64,000 nucleotides of DNA from Vibrio tetraodonis (GTDB lineage: Bacteria; Pseudomonadota; Gammaproteobacteria; Enterobacterales; Vibrionaceae). The position numbers were made by a program, and so were the translations under genes. The stretch covers positions 1 through 64,000 of the forward strand of contig NZ_QLYY01000005.1 in NCBI RefSeq assembly GCF_003350295.1, written 5' to 3'. Positions 18,939 to 29,139 of this stretch are shown piece by piece. Within the stretch, counting starts at the first letter, position 1. The number at the start of each line of letters is the position of its first letter. The notes beneath the pieces were generated by a model, which did not search any database, had not been told where the DNA came from, and saw only the letters and a program-made list of their open reading frames with translations.

Positions 18939-20384
18939 TTAGCTGAGCGCAGATTTCTTCGGTTTAAAAACAAGCCAATCAATCAAACCAAACAATACAA
19001 GAGCCAAACAAGCTAAAGGAAAGCACACAGCAACCAATAGAAGTCCTGCAATGCCCGTTTTCCAGAGGCCATCGCTCTCAAAGTGCTTTGGTATCCCCAT
19101 GCGAGTTTTTCCTGACGGTCTTCGGATCCACCACATCACTACCCCAGAAAGTGATATCAAGAGAAAAACAAGGCAAAACAGTACATTTAACGCCTTATTA
19201 ATGATGCTCATATCCCCTTGATGCAGGGACACGCCAGCTGCCATCAACTTAGCCAACACACTGTAGTCATCCCAAGCAACATCCACTAAGACATCACCTG
19301 TGTATTGGTCAATATGCGTGGTTTTATCCAAACGTGGATCAGTAATATCTCCGCCCATTGAATTTGCCGCGAGTGTAAAAACACCTTTTTCAGATTGAGG
19401 GAGAAACACCTTGTATTGCGTAAATCCAAGCTTTTTCGCCTGCTCGATTACAGAATCAATATTGATTGCGTGCTCGCTAATCGTAAAGTTCGTTTTTCCA
19501 GCGTGGGTTGTTGCACCATGAATATGTCCGCTTGATTCGGGCAGTGCCGCTTGTTCAAGGTTCCATGGTAATTCTTTTTCACTGCCATGGTTAAGATCAG
19601 CGTGAGTAAGATTAGACTCAGGTTTATCGCCCCAAGTGTAATAGACAGGAAAAGTATTCCAAGCCTGCACTAATTTTGCGCCCCATACACTCGTCCAAGC
19701 TAGACCGGATAGTAAAAAGAACAATAGGACAAACGAAAACAAAGCGGCAAAGTTTGCATGTACATCTCTCATTAATAGGCGCATATTTGAGATTCGAACT
19801 TTAAAGAAGCCCGCTTTACTGGCATTGTCTCTCGGCCACCACAAATATACACCTGTCATAATCAGTAATATGCTCAGGCTCGCTGCTATCTCAATAAAAT
19901 AATCTCCCCATTGACCCATGAGCAAGGTACCATGAATATCATTAGCTAGCTGATACCAGCTATCACTGCGATCAATTTCACCTATTACTTCACCTGTGTA
20001 CTGGTTTGTCGTCACCAGAACCGAGCGACCATCAGCTAAACGAACATCGAATTTATTTGCCAAACTGGGGTCTTTGGAGGGGATGTATTGAGTGACTTTC
20101 CCGAGGGGGTAAGCCTTTTGTACTTTGTCTAATTGGAGAGAGACAGGAAGTGCAACAGATTCAGGCACAACAATCAGTTCATCGTGATACCTAATCGATT
20201 CGATTTCATCATCAAATAACATGACCAATCCAGTTAGACTGAGCATGATAATGAAGGGAATAACATATAAACCTGCATAAAAATGCCAGCGCCAGACCAT
20301 AAAATATCTTGATTTAACTTGAGTTCTGTCCGTTGCAGAACACGGTGCTTCCTTAGGTGAGGTCTGAATTTGATTACCCAACAT
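18939..20384 (-). CDS. PepSY-associated TM protein (PiuB-like)
   Basis: An inner-membrane protein of the PepSY_TM family, usually linked with siderophore or metal reduction. The first membrane helix is FYAGLYVIPFIIMLSLTGLV (near residues 35-55), and further helices lie around 165-185, 205-235, 400-425 and 450-475 with PepSY-like periplasmic segments between them (ITNQYTGEVIGEID-type repeats). The ATG at 20384 follows GGAAAG. An upstream TTG at 20420 would add 12 residues. The DUF2946 gene lies upstream on the same strand, 95 bp away, so the two are probably co-transcribed. Confidence 0.85.
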   Translation of the reverse strand: MLGNQIQTSPKEAPCSATDRTQVKSRYFMVWRWHFYAGLYVIPFIIMLSLTGLVMLFDDEIESIRYHDELIVVPESVALPVSLQLDKVQKAYPLGKVTQYIPSKDPSLANKFDVRLADGRSVLVTTNQYTGEVIGEIDRSDSWYQLANDIHGTLLMGQWGDYFIEIAASLSILLIMTGVYLWWPRDNASKAGFFKVRISNMRLLMRDVHANFAALFSFVLLFFLLSGLAWTSVWGAKLVQAWNTFPVYYTWGDKPESNLTHADLNHGSEKELPWNLEQAALPESSGHIHGATTHAGKTNFTISEHAINIDSVIEQAKKLGFTQYKVFLPQSEKGVFTLAANSMGGDITDPRLDKTTHIDQYTGDVLVDVAWDDYSVLAKLMAAGVSLHQGDMSIINKALNVLFCLVFLLISLSGVVMWWIRRPSGKTRMGIPKHFESDGLWKTGIAGLLLVAVCFPLACLALVLFGLIDWLVFKPKKSALS

Positions 20385-20479
20385 GGTACTTTCCTTTTTT
20401 TGACGCGCAGACAAGAGCATCAGTCAAAGCCAAGTACTTTGCCTACGCTGCGTTTACTTTAAATGTATGATTTTCTGTA

Positions 20480-20836
20480 TTAAAAAAAGGAAGGTGGTGG
20501 TGCTCTGGCAAAAGCTAATTGGTATCTTATGCTAGGGGCTAAAAAAGCATAATACTCACTGATTACATAAGTAATGCGTGATACGTAAGATGGGGTTGGA
20601 AGCGTGTCTTGGTGAAAACAAGAGAAGTGACCGAAAGAGCAAGCCTTACCATGCTGAGTTGTCGGCTTTCCTTCTTCAACTTGAACTAACTTAAAGCCAT
20701 TAAGCGTACACAAGCTCGCCCATACCCCAGCATTGGGGCCATGCGCATTGATGACAGGCATCAATGCAATCAGTGCCCAGCTTAGGGCACTGATTGTTAG
20801 CATCAATCGGTTAAACTTCTTCCGCCGAGGCATCAT
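20480..20836 (-). CDS. DUF2946-like small exported/membrane protein
   Basis: 118 aa with a hydrophobic N-terminal signal or anchor (LMLTISALSWALIALMPVIN, residues 11-30), then ASLCTLNGFKLVQV and a CSFGHFSCFH cysteine/histidine segment. This is the DUF2946 layout, often found beside TonB receptors or PepSY proteins. It precedes the PepSY gene in the same direction, suggesting a shared metal or heme role at the envelope. No biochemical function is established. Confidence 0.7.
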   Translation of the reverse strand: MMPRRKKFNRLMLTISALSWALIALMPVINAHGPNAGVWASLCTLNGFKLVQVEEGKPTTQHGKACSFGHFSCFHQDTLPTPSYVSRITYVISEYYAFLAPSIRYQLAFARAPPPSFF

Positions 20837-20929
20837 TACTCTTCAATTGTTCAAAGGCCTTAATGCGTGAAAATTTCACACAATCATACAAGTAGTGACT
20901 TTTACTCAGATAAAAATATGGCAATCACA

Positions 20930-21313
20930 TCAGCCAAATATTTTGCTCCAAATACTAGGATTGCGTTTATCATGATATTCAATACGAAGTTCATCGACCT
21001 GACGTAGTGACTCTTGAGCGGAAGCGAGATCTCCTGCATCAAGCTGCGAATCAATCTGTTTTAGGGTTGTCGATAGCTTACTAAAACCTTCAATATAAGT
21101 ATCAACTTTTTCTGGTGGGTATTTGCCTTTTTTGGCTTGCTCAACAAGCTGCAACATATTATCAATAGGTACTTTCATACCATCGACGCTTGTTGCCTGT
21201 GCAGCTTGCTTGAACTCAAGCTTCATTTGCTTCATGGTTGCTTTCAGGTCAACGTCTGATGCAAAAACCTGAATCGAAAACATGAGTGTTAAGGCAAAAA
21301 TGATTTTTTTCAT
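20930..21313 (-). CDS. Cytochrome b562 (CybC-like), periplasmic
   Basis: A four-helix heme protein of the periplasm with signal peptide MKKIIFALTLMFSIQVFAS. The mature chain begins DVDLKATMKQMKLEFKQA, with a Met in the position of the axial ligand, and ends LRIEYHDKRNPSIW, with the matching His. There is no CXXCH, so heme binding would be non-covalent as in E. coli b562. It probably carries electrons or buffers heme, and its partner is unknown. 127 aa. It lies downstream of the SRPBCC gene, 50 bp away, with a hairpin in the gap. Confidence 0.88.
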   Translation of the reverse strand: MKKIIFALTLMFSIQVFASDVDLKATMKQMKLEFKQAAQATSVDGMKVPIDNMLQLVEQAKKGKYPPEKVDTYIEGFSKLSTTLKQIDSQLDAGDLASAQESLRQVDELRIEYHDKRNPSIWSKIFG

Positions 21314-21331
21314 TTTAAATTCTTAGTCGGT

Positions 21332-21358
21332 TAAAGTGCAGAGTAATCGTGCACTTTA
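21332..21358 (-). other. Intercistronic hairpin between SRPBCC and cytochrome b562 genes
   Basis: TAAAGTGCA/TGCACTTTA is a perfect 9-bp stem with a 9-base loop in the 50-bp gap between the two same-strand genes. It lacks a T-run, so it may be an mRNA processing or stability element or a weak attenuator. Confidence 0.45.
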
Positions 21359-21363
21359 CCAAA

Positions 21364-21813
21364 CTAACGGCCTTGTTGCTCGCTTATTACCTTGATCAAT
21401 GGGAACGCTCTTTTCCATCCATCATCAAGCATATCGACAAAGTCTGGATGCGTATCAATCATTACTTTTAAGGTGACAGATTCTTGGTTAGGGATAATCT
21501 GGTAATGTTCCTTTGTTCCTATCCATTTCTGCGCCGTATCGCTATCAATATCTTTGACATTTTCCGGATTCGAAATTGCAACATGAGTGTATTGAATTTC
21601 TCTGTTTGTATCTATTTTGTCAATGATAGCGCGAGTCCCCCCAAGATCCGGGTCGAAAAAGCAAATATTGCTGCCCTCTTTCCACTCTCCTTCAAATTGA
21701 GAATGTGGTGAGAAGGCCTTGGCCCATTGCTCATACAACGCCTTTTCCGTTAATACTTGCCAAACAACCTCTGAGGTCGCTAATACTTCAACTTGATACG
21801 TCCGAGTTAACAT
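21364..21813 (-). CDS. SRPBCC (AHSA1/START-like) domain protein
   Basis: 149 aa of a helix-grip fold. It starts with the usual beta strand and helix (YQVEVLATSEVVWQVLTEKA), followed by YEQWAKAF and W-containing strands, and ends with a long helix (DDGWKRAFPLIKVISEQQ). Such proteins bind hydrophobic ligands or assist chaperones, but no ligand can be read from the sequence. First gene of a possible two-gene unit with cytochrome b562. Confidence 0.75.
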   Translation of the reverse strand: MLTRTYQVEVLATSEVVWQVLTEKALYEQWAKAFSPHSQFEGEWKEGSNICFFDPDLGGTRAIIDKIDTNREIQYTHVAISNPENVKDIDSDTAQKWIGTKEHYQIIPNQESVTLKVMIDTHPDFVDMLDDGWKRAFPLIKVISEQQGR

Positions 21814-21981
21814 CTCTTTGCTTCCAATTAAACTGTGTCAATAATAGTTATAGTCGATGTAGGCACAATTTAGTTTGAAAATCATCAAACTAGATGACAA
21901 ATGATGCCTTAACTCATCTTTCCTTTTGCAGGATTTATATATTGATCGATACTTATGGAGAAGCCATTAAGCGACATATAA

Positions 21982-24858
21982 ATGAAGAAACGACATTATT
22001 CTCTGAGTATTCACATCACGAGCTTATTTCTGGTGCTAACGACTTTGGTTGGCATCGTGCTTATTGCTATTAGTTATCATCACTCACAAGAACTATTAGC
22101 AGTAAGTGCCAAGGAACTGAGTAATGAAAATAGCCGCAAGCTCGAATCGACCTTCAAAGTACGTGCTGGTCCCATTTTAACGACCCTCGATTTTATGGCG
22201 TTAAACGCGGTCATTAAAGAGCGTACACCACCCATTGAGGCGAAACGTTTCTTAGCCTCTGCCAATTTAATATTTGAGAGAAATCAAGGCCTTGTTGCTT
22301 TATTCTATGGCAACGAACACGGTGAATTTTTTATGCTTCGCCCACTGCATGACGAATCATCACGAGAACGGTTTGAAGCGCCCCCCAACGCAAGGATCAT
22401 GATAAACTTCACCAAAGCAGAAGGGTTAAACGAATTTCACTATTTAGATCATGATTACAACCGTGTTGGATACAAAAAAACCAATGACAACAAGTTCGAT
22501 CCTCGTGTACGACCCTGGTACATCAACGCTGATGCCGACGGGGAAATACGTCTTACCGAGCCCTATTTTTTCTATTTCTTGAAGACAAATGGCGTGACAT
22601 TGTCACGCAGGTCAGCTGACGGTCAAGAAGTGGTGGCTGCAGACTTCACACTTTCGTCACTCTCAGATCAAATCGCTGAACTTAGTCTGTCCAAAGCCAC
22701 TCAGGTAGCTTTGTTTGACACACAATTCAGACTCTTGGCACAGCACCAATCCAATATAGATTTGGATCAAGAAGTAGAGTCCGTGCGACAAGCGGTCAAA
22801 AACAGCTTATTTGAGCCAATTTTAAACCGACACAGTACAGAAACTCTGTATGAAGTTATTGAAAGAGACGGCAACATTTGGTCAGTCACTTTAACCCCAG
22901 TATGGTTAAACGAACATGTCCGACTGCTACTTGCAGAAGCTATACCACAAGACGAGTTGCTCGGTGATTTACTGTCAATGCGAAACAGACAAATTCGTGT
23001 GGCCATGGCCATGCTAGTGGTGAGCTTTCTTACTGTTTGGTTTGTTGCCACCAAATTATCCACACCGCTGCACAATCTGGTCCAACTGACCGACAATATT
23101 GCCCGTTTTGATTTCAAAAAGACACGCTACCCAAAAAGTTTAATTCGCGAAGTGTCTAACTTAACCGAATCAATAGAATTAATGGAGCACACGCTGCATG
23201 ATCTTCTGAGATTATTGCGTGAGACAGCCAGTAACAAAGATTTCTCTATTTTGGCTAAAACCATCACTCATCAAAGCTATCTTGTTACACGTGCTGAAAC
23301 TATCGTTCTTTTCTCTGTTAATGAAAAAGAACGCAGTTTTGAGGTCATCGCCAACCACGCCATCATACCGTTTAAAATTGATGTTAATGAATTTCTTAAA
23401 GACATCGCTTGGCTCGAAAAAGACTTACGACAAGGTGAAATAGTCCATTTGAATCGCAGTGATAACGCGCTTAAGAAATATATTGATGATTTTTATAACT
23501 CAGATGTCTACTTTTTCCCTTTGCTTAACAGAGAATCTCAATTGGTAGGGGTATTGCTTCTTGGGTATGAAAGGGCCATTACAAAAGAGCAAAGCGATAA
23601 ACATGCCTTCCTGAAAGAGCTGCTGAGCTTTGCTGAAATCGCCAAAGAAAACATTCATCAAATGGAACAGCAAAAAGATATGATGAATGCATTTATCCAG
23701 CTTATCGCCTCAGCAATCGATACGAAATCACCGTATACGGGCAGTCATTGTCAACGCGTACCGGAACTGACCCAAATGTTAACCAAAGTCGCCCATAACG
23801 ACCAAGGTTACTTTCCTCAGTTTTCAATGACAGAAGATCAATGGGAGGAGCTCAAACTCGCAGCGTGGCTTCACGACTGCGGAAAGGTAACCACACCGGA
23901 ATACGTAATCGATAAAGCTACCAAGCTTGAAACCATTTACGACAGAATCCACGAAGTAAGAATGCGATTCGAGTTACTCAAAGTTCAAGCAGAAGCCGAC
24001 TATTGGCAAGGCATGTATCATGGCGGCGATGCCACTGCATTAAAGAAAACCCTTGAAGATACTCAATCTATGTTGGACAGTGAGTTCGAGTTTGTTGCTG
24101 AATGCAATATAGGTAGTGAGCAAATGGACGAAAGTGCCATTGTTCGGCTCAATCAAATTGCGCAAAAACAATGGAAAAGGACACTCGACGATCAAGCTGG
24201 CGTATCTTGGATAGAAAAGCAACGCGCGGGTGAGCGACAACCATTGCCCGTCATGGAACCAATACTGAGTGATAAGAAAGTCCATGAGATCCCTTGGACT
24301 AAGGGTGAAAGTCCACAAGATGTCTGGACAGAGAAATTTGTACTCGAACCGGGCAAATTGAAATACCACCGTGGAGAGCTCTACAACCTATCGATTCGTT
24401 ATGGAACTCTCAATGATGAAGAGCGTTTTATGATCAACGACCACATCATCCAAACACTGACGATGCTCGGCTGTCTTCCCTACCCTGAGCACCTTAAAAA
24501 TATTCCTGAAATCGCAGGAGGACATCACGAGAGAATCGATGGTAAAGGCTATCCTCGGGGGCTCAACGAGGAGGAACTCTCCATTCCAGCTCGTGTTATG
24601 GCGATCGCAGATGTATTCGAAGCATTAACGTCGAGTGATAGACCGTATAAAAAGGCGAAAAATCTTGCCGAATCCCTCAACATAATGACCCATATGGCAA
24701 CAACTGGGCATATTGATCCCAAGCTTTACCTGTTATTTTTAGAGCATGAAGTCGACCAAGACTATGCCAAAATGTTCTTAGACGCAGAACAAATCGTTCC
24801 TATCGACCGAAACGGTTATATTCAAACCGTCAAAGCACATTTAAAAACACAATTTTAG
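21982..24858 (+). CDS. Cache-HAMP-GAF-HD-GYP sensor phosphodiesterase with insertion
   Basis: A membrane c-di-GMP phosphodiesterase candidate of 958 aa. TM1 is about 10-32, dCache about 40-330 (with DPRVRPWYINA), TM2 about 337-357, HAMP to about 400, a GAF-like domain about 420-560, then HD-GYP. HDCGK is near 630 and HHERIDGKGYPRG near 850, so the catalytic residues are kept. Between the HD helix and the LNDEERFMINDH segment lies an extra stretch of about 160 residues absent from standard HD-GYP domains. It begins 8 bases after an AAGCG-rich leader with a weak ribosome site. Monocistronic. Confidence 0.9.
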   Translation: MKKRHYSLSIHITSLFLVLTTLVGIVLIAISYHHSQELLAVSAKELSNENSRKLESTFKVRAGPILTTLDFMALNAVIKERTPPIEAKRFLASANLIFERNQGLVALFYGNEHGEFFMLRPLHDESSRERFEAPPNARIMINFTKAEGLNEFHYLDHDYNRVGYKKTNDNKFDPRVRPWYINADADGEIRLTEPYFFYFLKTNGVTLSRRSADGQEVVAADFTLSSLSDQIAELSLSKATQVALFDTQFRLLAQHQSNIDLDQEVESVRQAVKNSLFEPILNRHSTETLYEVIERDGNIWSVTLTPVWLNEHVRLLLAEAIPQDELLGDLLSMRNRQIRVAMAMLVVSFLTVWFVATKLSTPLHNLVQLTDNIARFDFKKTRYPKSLIREVSNLTESIELMEHTLHDLLRLLRETASNKDFSILAKTITHQSYLVTRAETIVLFSVNEKERSFEVIANHAIIPFKIDVNEFLKDIAWLEKDLRQGEIVHLNRSDNALKKYIDDFYNSDVYFFPLLNRESQLVGVLLLGYERAITKEQSDKHAFLKELLSFAEIAKENIHQMEQQKDMMNAFIQLIASAIDTKSPYTGSHCQRVPELTQMLTKVAHNDQGYFPQFSMTEDQWEELKLAAWLHDCGKVTTPEYVIDKATKLETIYDRIHEVRMRFELLKVQAEADYWQGMYHGGDATALKKTLEDTQSMLDSEFEFVAECNIGSEQMDESAIVRLNQIAQKQWKRTLDDQAGVSWIEKQRAGERQPLPVMEPILSDKKVHEIPWTKGESPQDVWTEKFVLEPGKLKYHRGELYNLSIRYGTLNDEERFMINDHIIQTLTMLGCLPYPEHLKNIPEIAGGHHERIDGKGYPRGLNEEELSIPARVMAIADVFEALTSSDRPYKKAKNLAESLNIMTHMATTGHIDPKLYLLFLEHEVDQDYAKMFLDAEQIVPIDRNGYIQTVKAHLKTQF

Positions 24859-25179
24859 ACGGCCACGCGCGATAATCAGCACTGATTTAACACCTTTGTA
24901 TACTGTTAGTGGGGATTCTTAAGTGGCAGAAAACACCAAATGTGCCAATAATCAGTCAATATTTAATCGATTGCTTTCACAAAGGTTGATGTCTAATCAA
25001 TAGTCATGGACAATGTTCTGCCTTATTATGATTTATCTCGTGGCTCGAAATAATTCATTTCTAGCTATCAGAATAATAGGCATGACCAATTACCAATTTT
25101 GAATTGCCGTTGGTAGGGTTGGCTCTCTGAGTTCACTGTATGAACGACATATGATAACTACCTCGTTTCTAAGGGAAAG
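24859..25179. other. Intergenic region upstream of zwf, no gene seen
   Basis: 321 bp with no convincing reading frame or terminator. It contains GTTAGTGGGGATT at 24905-24917, identical to one arm of the hairpin inside the IS4 end at the left of the window, but no IS end follows it. Promoter elements for zwf are presumably here; I cannot place them. Confidence 0.5.
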
Positions 25180-26685
25180 ATGATGGTAATACCAGAAAAC
25201 AGCAGCATCGTTATTTTTGGTGCTTCGGGAGACTTGACGTATCGTAAGTTGATCCCTGCTTTGTATCACCTTTATGCGAGTAAGCAGCTTCCAACAAACT
25301 TCGCCATACTTGGTGTCAGCCGCACTGAATACAGCGATGAGTCTTACCGCGAAAAACTGAAGCACTCTCTTCAGGAAATGGAAAAAACTGAACCTGCAAC
25401 GCTCGATGCGTTTATAAACCATCTGCATTACCAAGCTATCAATACCTCAGATACCGCAGACTACAGTAAACTGGTAACCCGCCTCGACCAACTCTCTCAA
25501 CAGTATCATTTCGAACAGCGCAATACGCTCTTTTATCTTGCAACGCCTCCAAGCTTATACAATGTCATTCCAGCAAGCCTTGCAGCACATGGGCTAAATA
25601 AAGAAGAAGACGGCTGGAAGCGGTTAATCATCGAAAAGCCCTTTGGCTATGACCTTGAATCAGCGCAAAAACTCGATAAAGAGATCCATGGGCATTTTGA
25701 AGAGCATCAAATCTATCGTATCGACCACTATTTGGGCAAAGAAACGGTTCAAAACCTGCTGGTCTTTCGTTTTTCAAACGCCATGTTCGAACCTCTATGG
25801 AACCGAAACTTCATTGACTATGTCGAAATCACTGGGGCTGAATTTTTAGGTGTTGAAGAACGTGGCGGATATTACGACGGCTCAGGTGCAGTTCGTGATA
25901 TGTTCCAAAACCACCTACTCCAAGTTCTTGCTATGGTAGGAATGGAGCCTCCTGCACAAATCAATGCCGATTCAATGCGAGACGAAGTCATCAAAGTGCT
26001 TCAGTGTCTTAAACCACTTGATGAACAAGCGCTAAGAAGTGATTTAGTCCTTGGTCAATACACAGCATCAGATGTGCGTGGTCAACACCTAGTCGGGTAC
26101 CGCGAAGAAAATGGTGTGGCTGATGATTCTCGAACTGAGACTTATATTGGTCTCAAAGCCTACATCAACAACTGGCGTTGGAATGGCGTTCCTTTTTACG
26201 TTCGTACTGGAAAACGACTGCCGACCAGAGTCACAGAAGTGGTTATCCACTTCAAACAAACGCCTCACCCTGTTTTTGGCCAAAATGCACCAGAGAATAA
26301 GTTAGTTATTCGTATCCAGCCAGATGAAGGCATTCAGATAAGCTTTGGTCTTAAAGAGCCAGGCGCAGGATTCAAAGCCAAAGAAGTGGCGATGAACTTC
26401 CATTACGCGGATTTGCCAGAAACACAAATGCTCACCGCCTATGAACGCCTACTCCTTGATGCGCTCAATGGCGATGCGACTCTATTTGCTCGCAGCGATG
26501 CCGTCGAAGCATGTTGGCAATATGTCCAGCCGATTCTAGACTTCAAACAAGATCCACAGGCCCTATTTGGTTATGCATGTGGCACATGGGGTCCGAAAGA
26601 GTCAGACGAGCTGCTAAAACGAGACAACAGAGCTTGGCGTTTCCCATGTAAGAATTTAACAGATACGGATTATTGTGAACTATGA
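25180..26685 (+). CDS. zwf: Glucose-6-phosphate 1-dehydrogenase
   Basis: Oxidises glucose-6-phosphate to 6-phosphogluconolactone with NADP, the first step of the oxidative pentose phosphate and Entner-Doudoroff routes. The nucleotide-binding [11 protein letters not shown] is at residues 14-24 and the active-site [13 protein letters not shown] near 180-192. Full length at 501 aa. Two adjacent ATGs (25180 and 25183) follow AAGGGAAAG, and the second has slightly better spacing. First gene of zwf-pgl-gnd, with an ATGA overlap with pgl. Confidence 0.98.
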   Translation: MMVIPENSSIVIFGASGDLTYRKLIPALYHLYASKQLPTNFAILGVSRTEYSDESYREKLKHSLQEMEKTEPATLDAFINHLHYQAINTSDTADYSKLVTRLDQLSQQYHFEQRNTLFYLATPPSLYNVIPASLAAHGLNKEEDGWKRLIIEKPFGYDLESAQKLDKEIHGHFEEHQIYRIDHYLGKETVQNLLVFRFSNAMFEPLWNRNFIDYVEITGAEFLGVEERGGYYDGSGAVRDMFQNHLLQVLAMVGMEPPAQINADSMRDEVIKVLQCLKPLDEQALRSDLVLGQYTASDVRGQHLVGYREENGVADDSRTETYIGLKAYINNWRWNGVPFYVRTGKRLPTRVTEVVIHFKQTPHPVFGQNAPENKLVIRIQPDEGIQISFGLKEPGAGFKAKEVAMNFHYADLPETQMLTAYERLLLDALNGDATLFARSDAVEACWQYVQPILDFKQDPQALFGYACGTWGPKESDELLKRDNRAWRFPCKNLTDTDYCEL

Positions 26686-27398
26686 TCAACCATAAGATCT
26701 TCCAAACCGCGCAACAGGTAGTGGAAAGCTTAGCTGACGACCTAAAGGCGCTTAGCGAACTCAATCGACCTGTGCACATTTCGCTGTCAGGCGGTAGCAC
26801 ACCCAAAATGTTATTTAAATTGCTGGCAACTCAAGCCTATTCAACATCGATTGAATGGAAAAATCTTCATTTCTGGTGGGGCGATGAACGTTGTGTGGCA
26901 CCAGAAGACAAAGAGAGTAATTTTGGTGAAGCGAATGCCCTGCTCTTTAGCCAAGTAGATATACCGGCTGGCAATATTCATCGCATTCGTGGTGAAGAAA
27001 AGCCAGAGCTAGAAGTCGAGCGATTTGCCAAGGAAATGGTTGACGTTATACCAACCGAGAACGGCACGCCTGTTTTTGACTGGATCCTACTTGGTGTCGG
27101 CGCTGATGGTCACACTGCTTCCCTATTCCCAGGCCAGACTAACTACCAAGAGGAAAAGCTATCTGTTTTAGCTTCTCATCCAGAGTCAGGCCAGATCCGT
27201 GTCTCTAAAACCGCTAAAGTTTTACAAGCGGCCAAGCGTATCAGCTACCTTGTACTTGGTGCTGGAAAAGTAGAGATCGTTCATGAGATTCATACCACTC
27301 CCGCAAACGAGCTGCCCTATCCCGCAGCCAAAATCCAGTCGCAAACTGGAAAGACGGAGTGGTACCTAGATTCAGACGCAGCAGAAAAGATCGCGTAA
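26682..27398 (+). CDS. pgl: 6-phosphogluconolactonase (DevB type)
   Basis: Hydrolyses 6-phosphogluconolactone to 6-phosphogluconate. Family motifs are [14 protein letters not shown] (residues 33-46), [12 protein letters not shown] (near 66-77) and [16 protein letters not shown] (near 143-158). 238 aa, normal. Its ATG overlaps the zwf stop (ATGA at 26682-26685), so the two are translationally coupled, and gnd follows after 32 bp. Confidence 0.97.
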   Translation: MINHKIFQTAQQVVESLADDLKALSELNRPVHISLSGGSTPKMLFKLLATQAYSTSIEWKNLHFWWGDERCVAPEDKESNFGEANALLFSQVDIPAGNIHRIRGEEKPELEVERFAKEMVDVIPTENGTPVFDWILLGVGADGHTASLFPGQTNYQEEKLSVLASHPESGQIRVSKTAKVLQAAKRISYLVLGAGKVEIVHEIHTTPANELPYPAAKIQSQTGKTEWYLDSDAAEKIA

Positions 27399-27430
27399 CG
27401 CGAGCGTCCATTAAAAATTGGAGAGAAATA

Positions 27431-28879
27431 ATGAAAGGTGATATCGGTGTTATTGGTCTAGCGGTAATGGGCCAAAACCTTATCCTAAATATGAATGACC
27501 ATGGCTTTAAAGTGGTAGCGCATAACCGTACTGCTGCAAAAGTAGATGAGTTCCTTCAAGGTCCAGCAAAAGGCACCAACATCGTCGGCGCATACTCCCT
27601 TGAGGAGTTAGTTGAAAAATTAGAAGCACCACGTAAAGTTATGCTTATGGTACGAGCCGGCGACGTCGTAGATAAGTTTATTGAAGCGCTGGTTCCACTG
27701 CTAGATAAAGGTGACATCATCATCGATGGTGGTAACACCAACTATCCAGATACCAACCGTCGTGTTGCAGCACTTCGTGAGAAAGGTATTCATTTTATCG
27801 GAACGGGTGTATCAGGCGGTGAAGAAGGTGCTCGTTTTGGACCATCTATCATGCCAGGCGGCACACCAGAAGCTTGGGAAGCAGTAAAACCTATCTTCCA
27901 AGGCATCTCTGCAAAAACAGATGCAGGGGAGCCATGCTGTGATTGGGTCGGTAACGATGGTGCTGGTCACTTCGTTAAAATGGTTCACAACGGCATTGAA
28001 TACGGCGACATGCAGCTGATCACCGAAGCTTATCAGTTTATGAAAGATGGTTTAGGTATGTCTGCTGATGAAATGCAAGCAGTATTTGCTGACTGGAACA
28101 AGACCGAGCTAGACAGCTACTTAGTTGAAATTACCGCAGATATTCTCGGTTACAAAGATGAAGATGGTGAAGCTCTGGTTGAGAAAATCCTCGACACTGC
28201 GGGTCAAAAAGGCACGGGCAAATGGACAGGTATCAATGCGCTTGATCTTGGTATCCCACTCACTCTTATTTCTGAGTCAGTATTCTCTCGCTGCCTATCG
28301 GCACTGAAAGACCAACGCGTACAAGCAGAAAAGCTGTTTGGCAAAACCATTGAACCGGTTCAAGGTGATAAGCAAGAATGGGTTGATGCACTTCGCCAAG
28401 CGCTACTTGCTTCTAAGATCATCTCTTACGCGCAAGGCTTCATGTTAATGCGCGAAGCATCCAATGAAAACAGCTGGGATTTGAACTACGGTAACGTAGC
28501 CCTAATGTGGCGTGGTGGCTGTATCATTCGTTCTGCATTCCTAGGTAATATTCGCGATGCATTCGAGAAAAATCCTGAGCTTGCATTCCTAGGCTCTGAC
28601 GATTACTTCAAAGGCATTCTACAAAATAGCCTTGCCGCTTGGCGTAAAGTTGCTGCCAAGTCTCTTGAAGCTGGTATCCCTATGCCATGTACAACGTCTG
28701 CCCTGACTTTCCTAGATGGTTATACCACTGCTCGTCTGCCAGCCAATTTACTTCAGGCGCAACGTGATTACTTTGGTGCTCATACCTATGAGCGCATTGA
28801 TCGCCAGCGCGGTGAGTTCTTCCACACAAACTGGACGGGAACTGGCGGTGATACAGCGTCAACCACTTACGACGTCTAA
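27431..28879 (+). CDS. gnd: 6-phosphogluconate dehydrogenase, decarboxylating
   Basis: Converts 6-phosphogluconate to ribulose-5-phosphate with NADP reduction. GLAVMGQNLILNMNDHGF is the Rossmann motif at the N-terminus, GTGVSGGEEGARFGPSIMPG the substrate-binding block, and the C-terminus has RQRGEFFHTNWTGTGGDT. The start is the ATG at 27431 behind GGAGAG; the frame remains open further upstream over pgl, but that is not coding. 482 aa, usual length. It ends the operon, followed by a strong terminator. Confidence 0.98.
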   Translation: MKGDIGVIGLAVMGQNLILNMNDHGFKVVAHNRTAAKVDEFLQGPAKGTNIVGAYSLEELVEKLEAPRKVMLMVRAGDVVDKFIEALVPLLDKGDIIIDGGNTNYPDTNRRVAALREKGIHFIGTGVSGGEEGARFGPSIMPGGTPEAWEAVKPIFQGISAKTDAGEPCCDWVGNDGAGHFVKMVHNGIEYGDMQLITEAYQFMKDGLGMSADEMQAVFADWNKTELDSYLVEITADILGYKDEDGEALVEKILDTAGQKGTGKWTGINALDLGIPLTLISESVFSRCLSALKDQRVQAEKLFGKTIEPVQGDKQEWVDALRQALLASKIISYAQGFMLMREASNENSWDLNYGNVALMWRGGCIIRSAFLGNIRDAFEKNPELAFLGSDDYFKGILQNSLAAWRKVAAKSLEAGIPMPCTTSALTFLDGYTTARLPANLLQAQRDYFGAHTYERIDRQRGEFFHTNWTGTGGDTASTTYDV

Positions 28880-28890
28880 TTAAGCATCTC

Positions 28891-28921
28891 AAAACAGCCA
28901 GTCATATAACTGGCTGTTTTT
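28891..28921 (+). terminator. Rho-independent terminator of the zwf-pgl-gnd operon
   Basis: The 12-bp stem AAAACAGCCAGT/ACTGGCTGTTTT has a CATATA loop with the T-run continuing into 28921. Confidence 0.9.
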
Positions 28922-29139
28922 CTATTGAGATTTACCCAGATAAAAGCCTATCAACCGGTCCTTTGCTTTAAAAGGCACCTCAAGCTCATTTACCGAAAAC
29001 AAGCCATTAAAATTTTGATTTGATTACAGATCATAAAAGTTCACGTTAGTTTATTATCGATCATCCTAAACCTAATGTAACCTCCGCGACCTAACGAAAA
29101 CAGATACAAGGACTTGTGCAACGAAAAATACTGTGAGAG

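Noticed and set aside
24905..24917. Second IS4 copy upstream of zwf
   Set aside because: Only a 13-base match to the internal hairpin; no terminal repeat or transposase frame is present.
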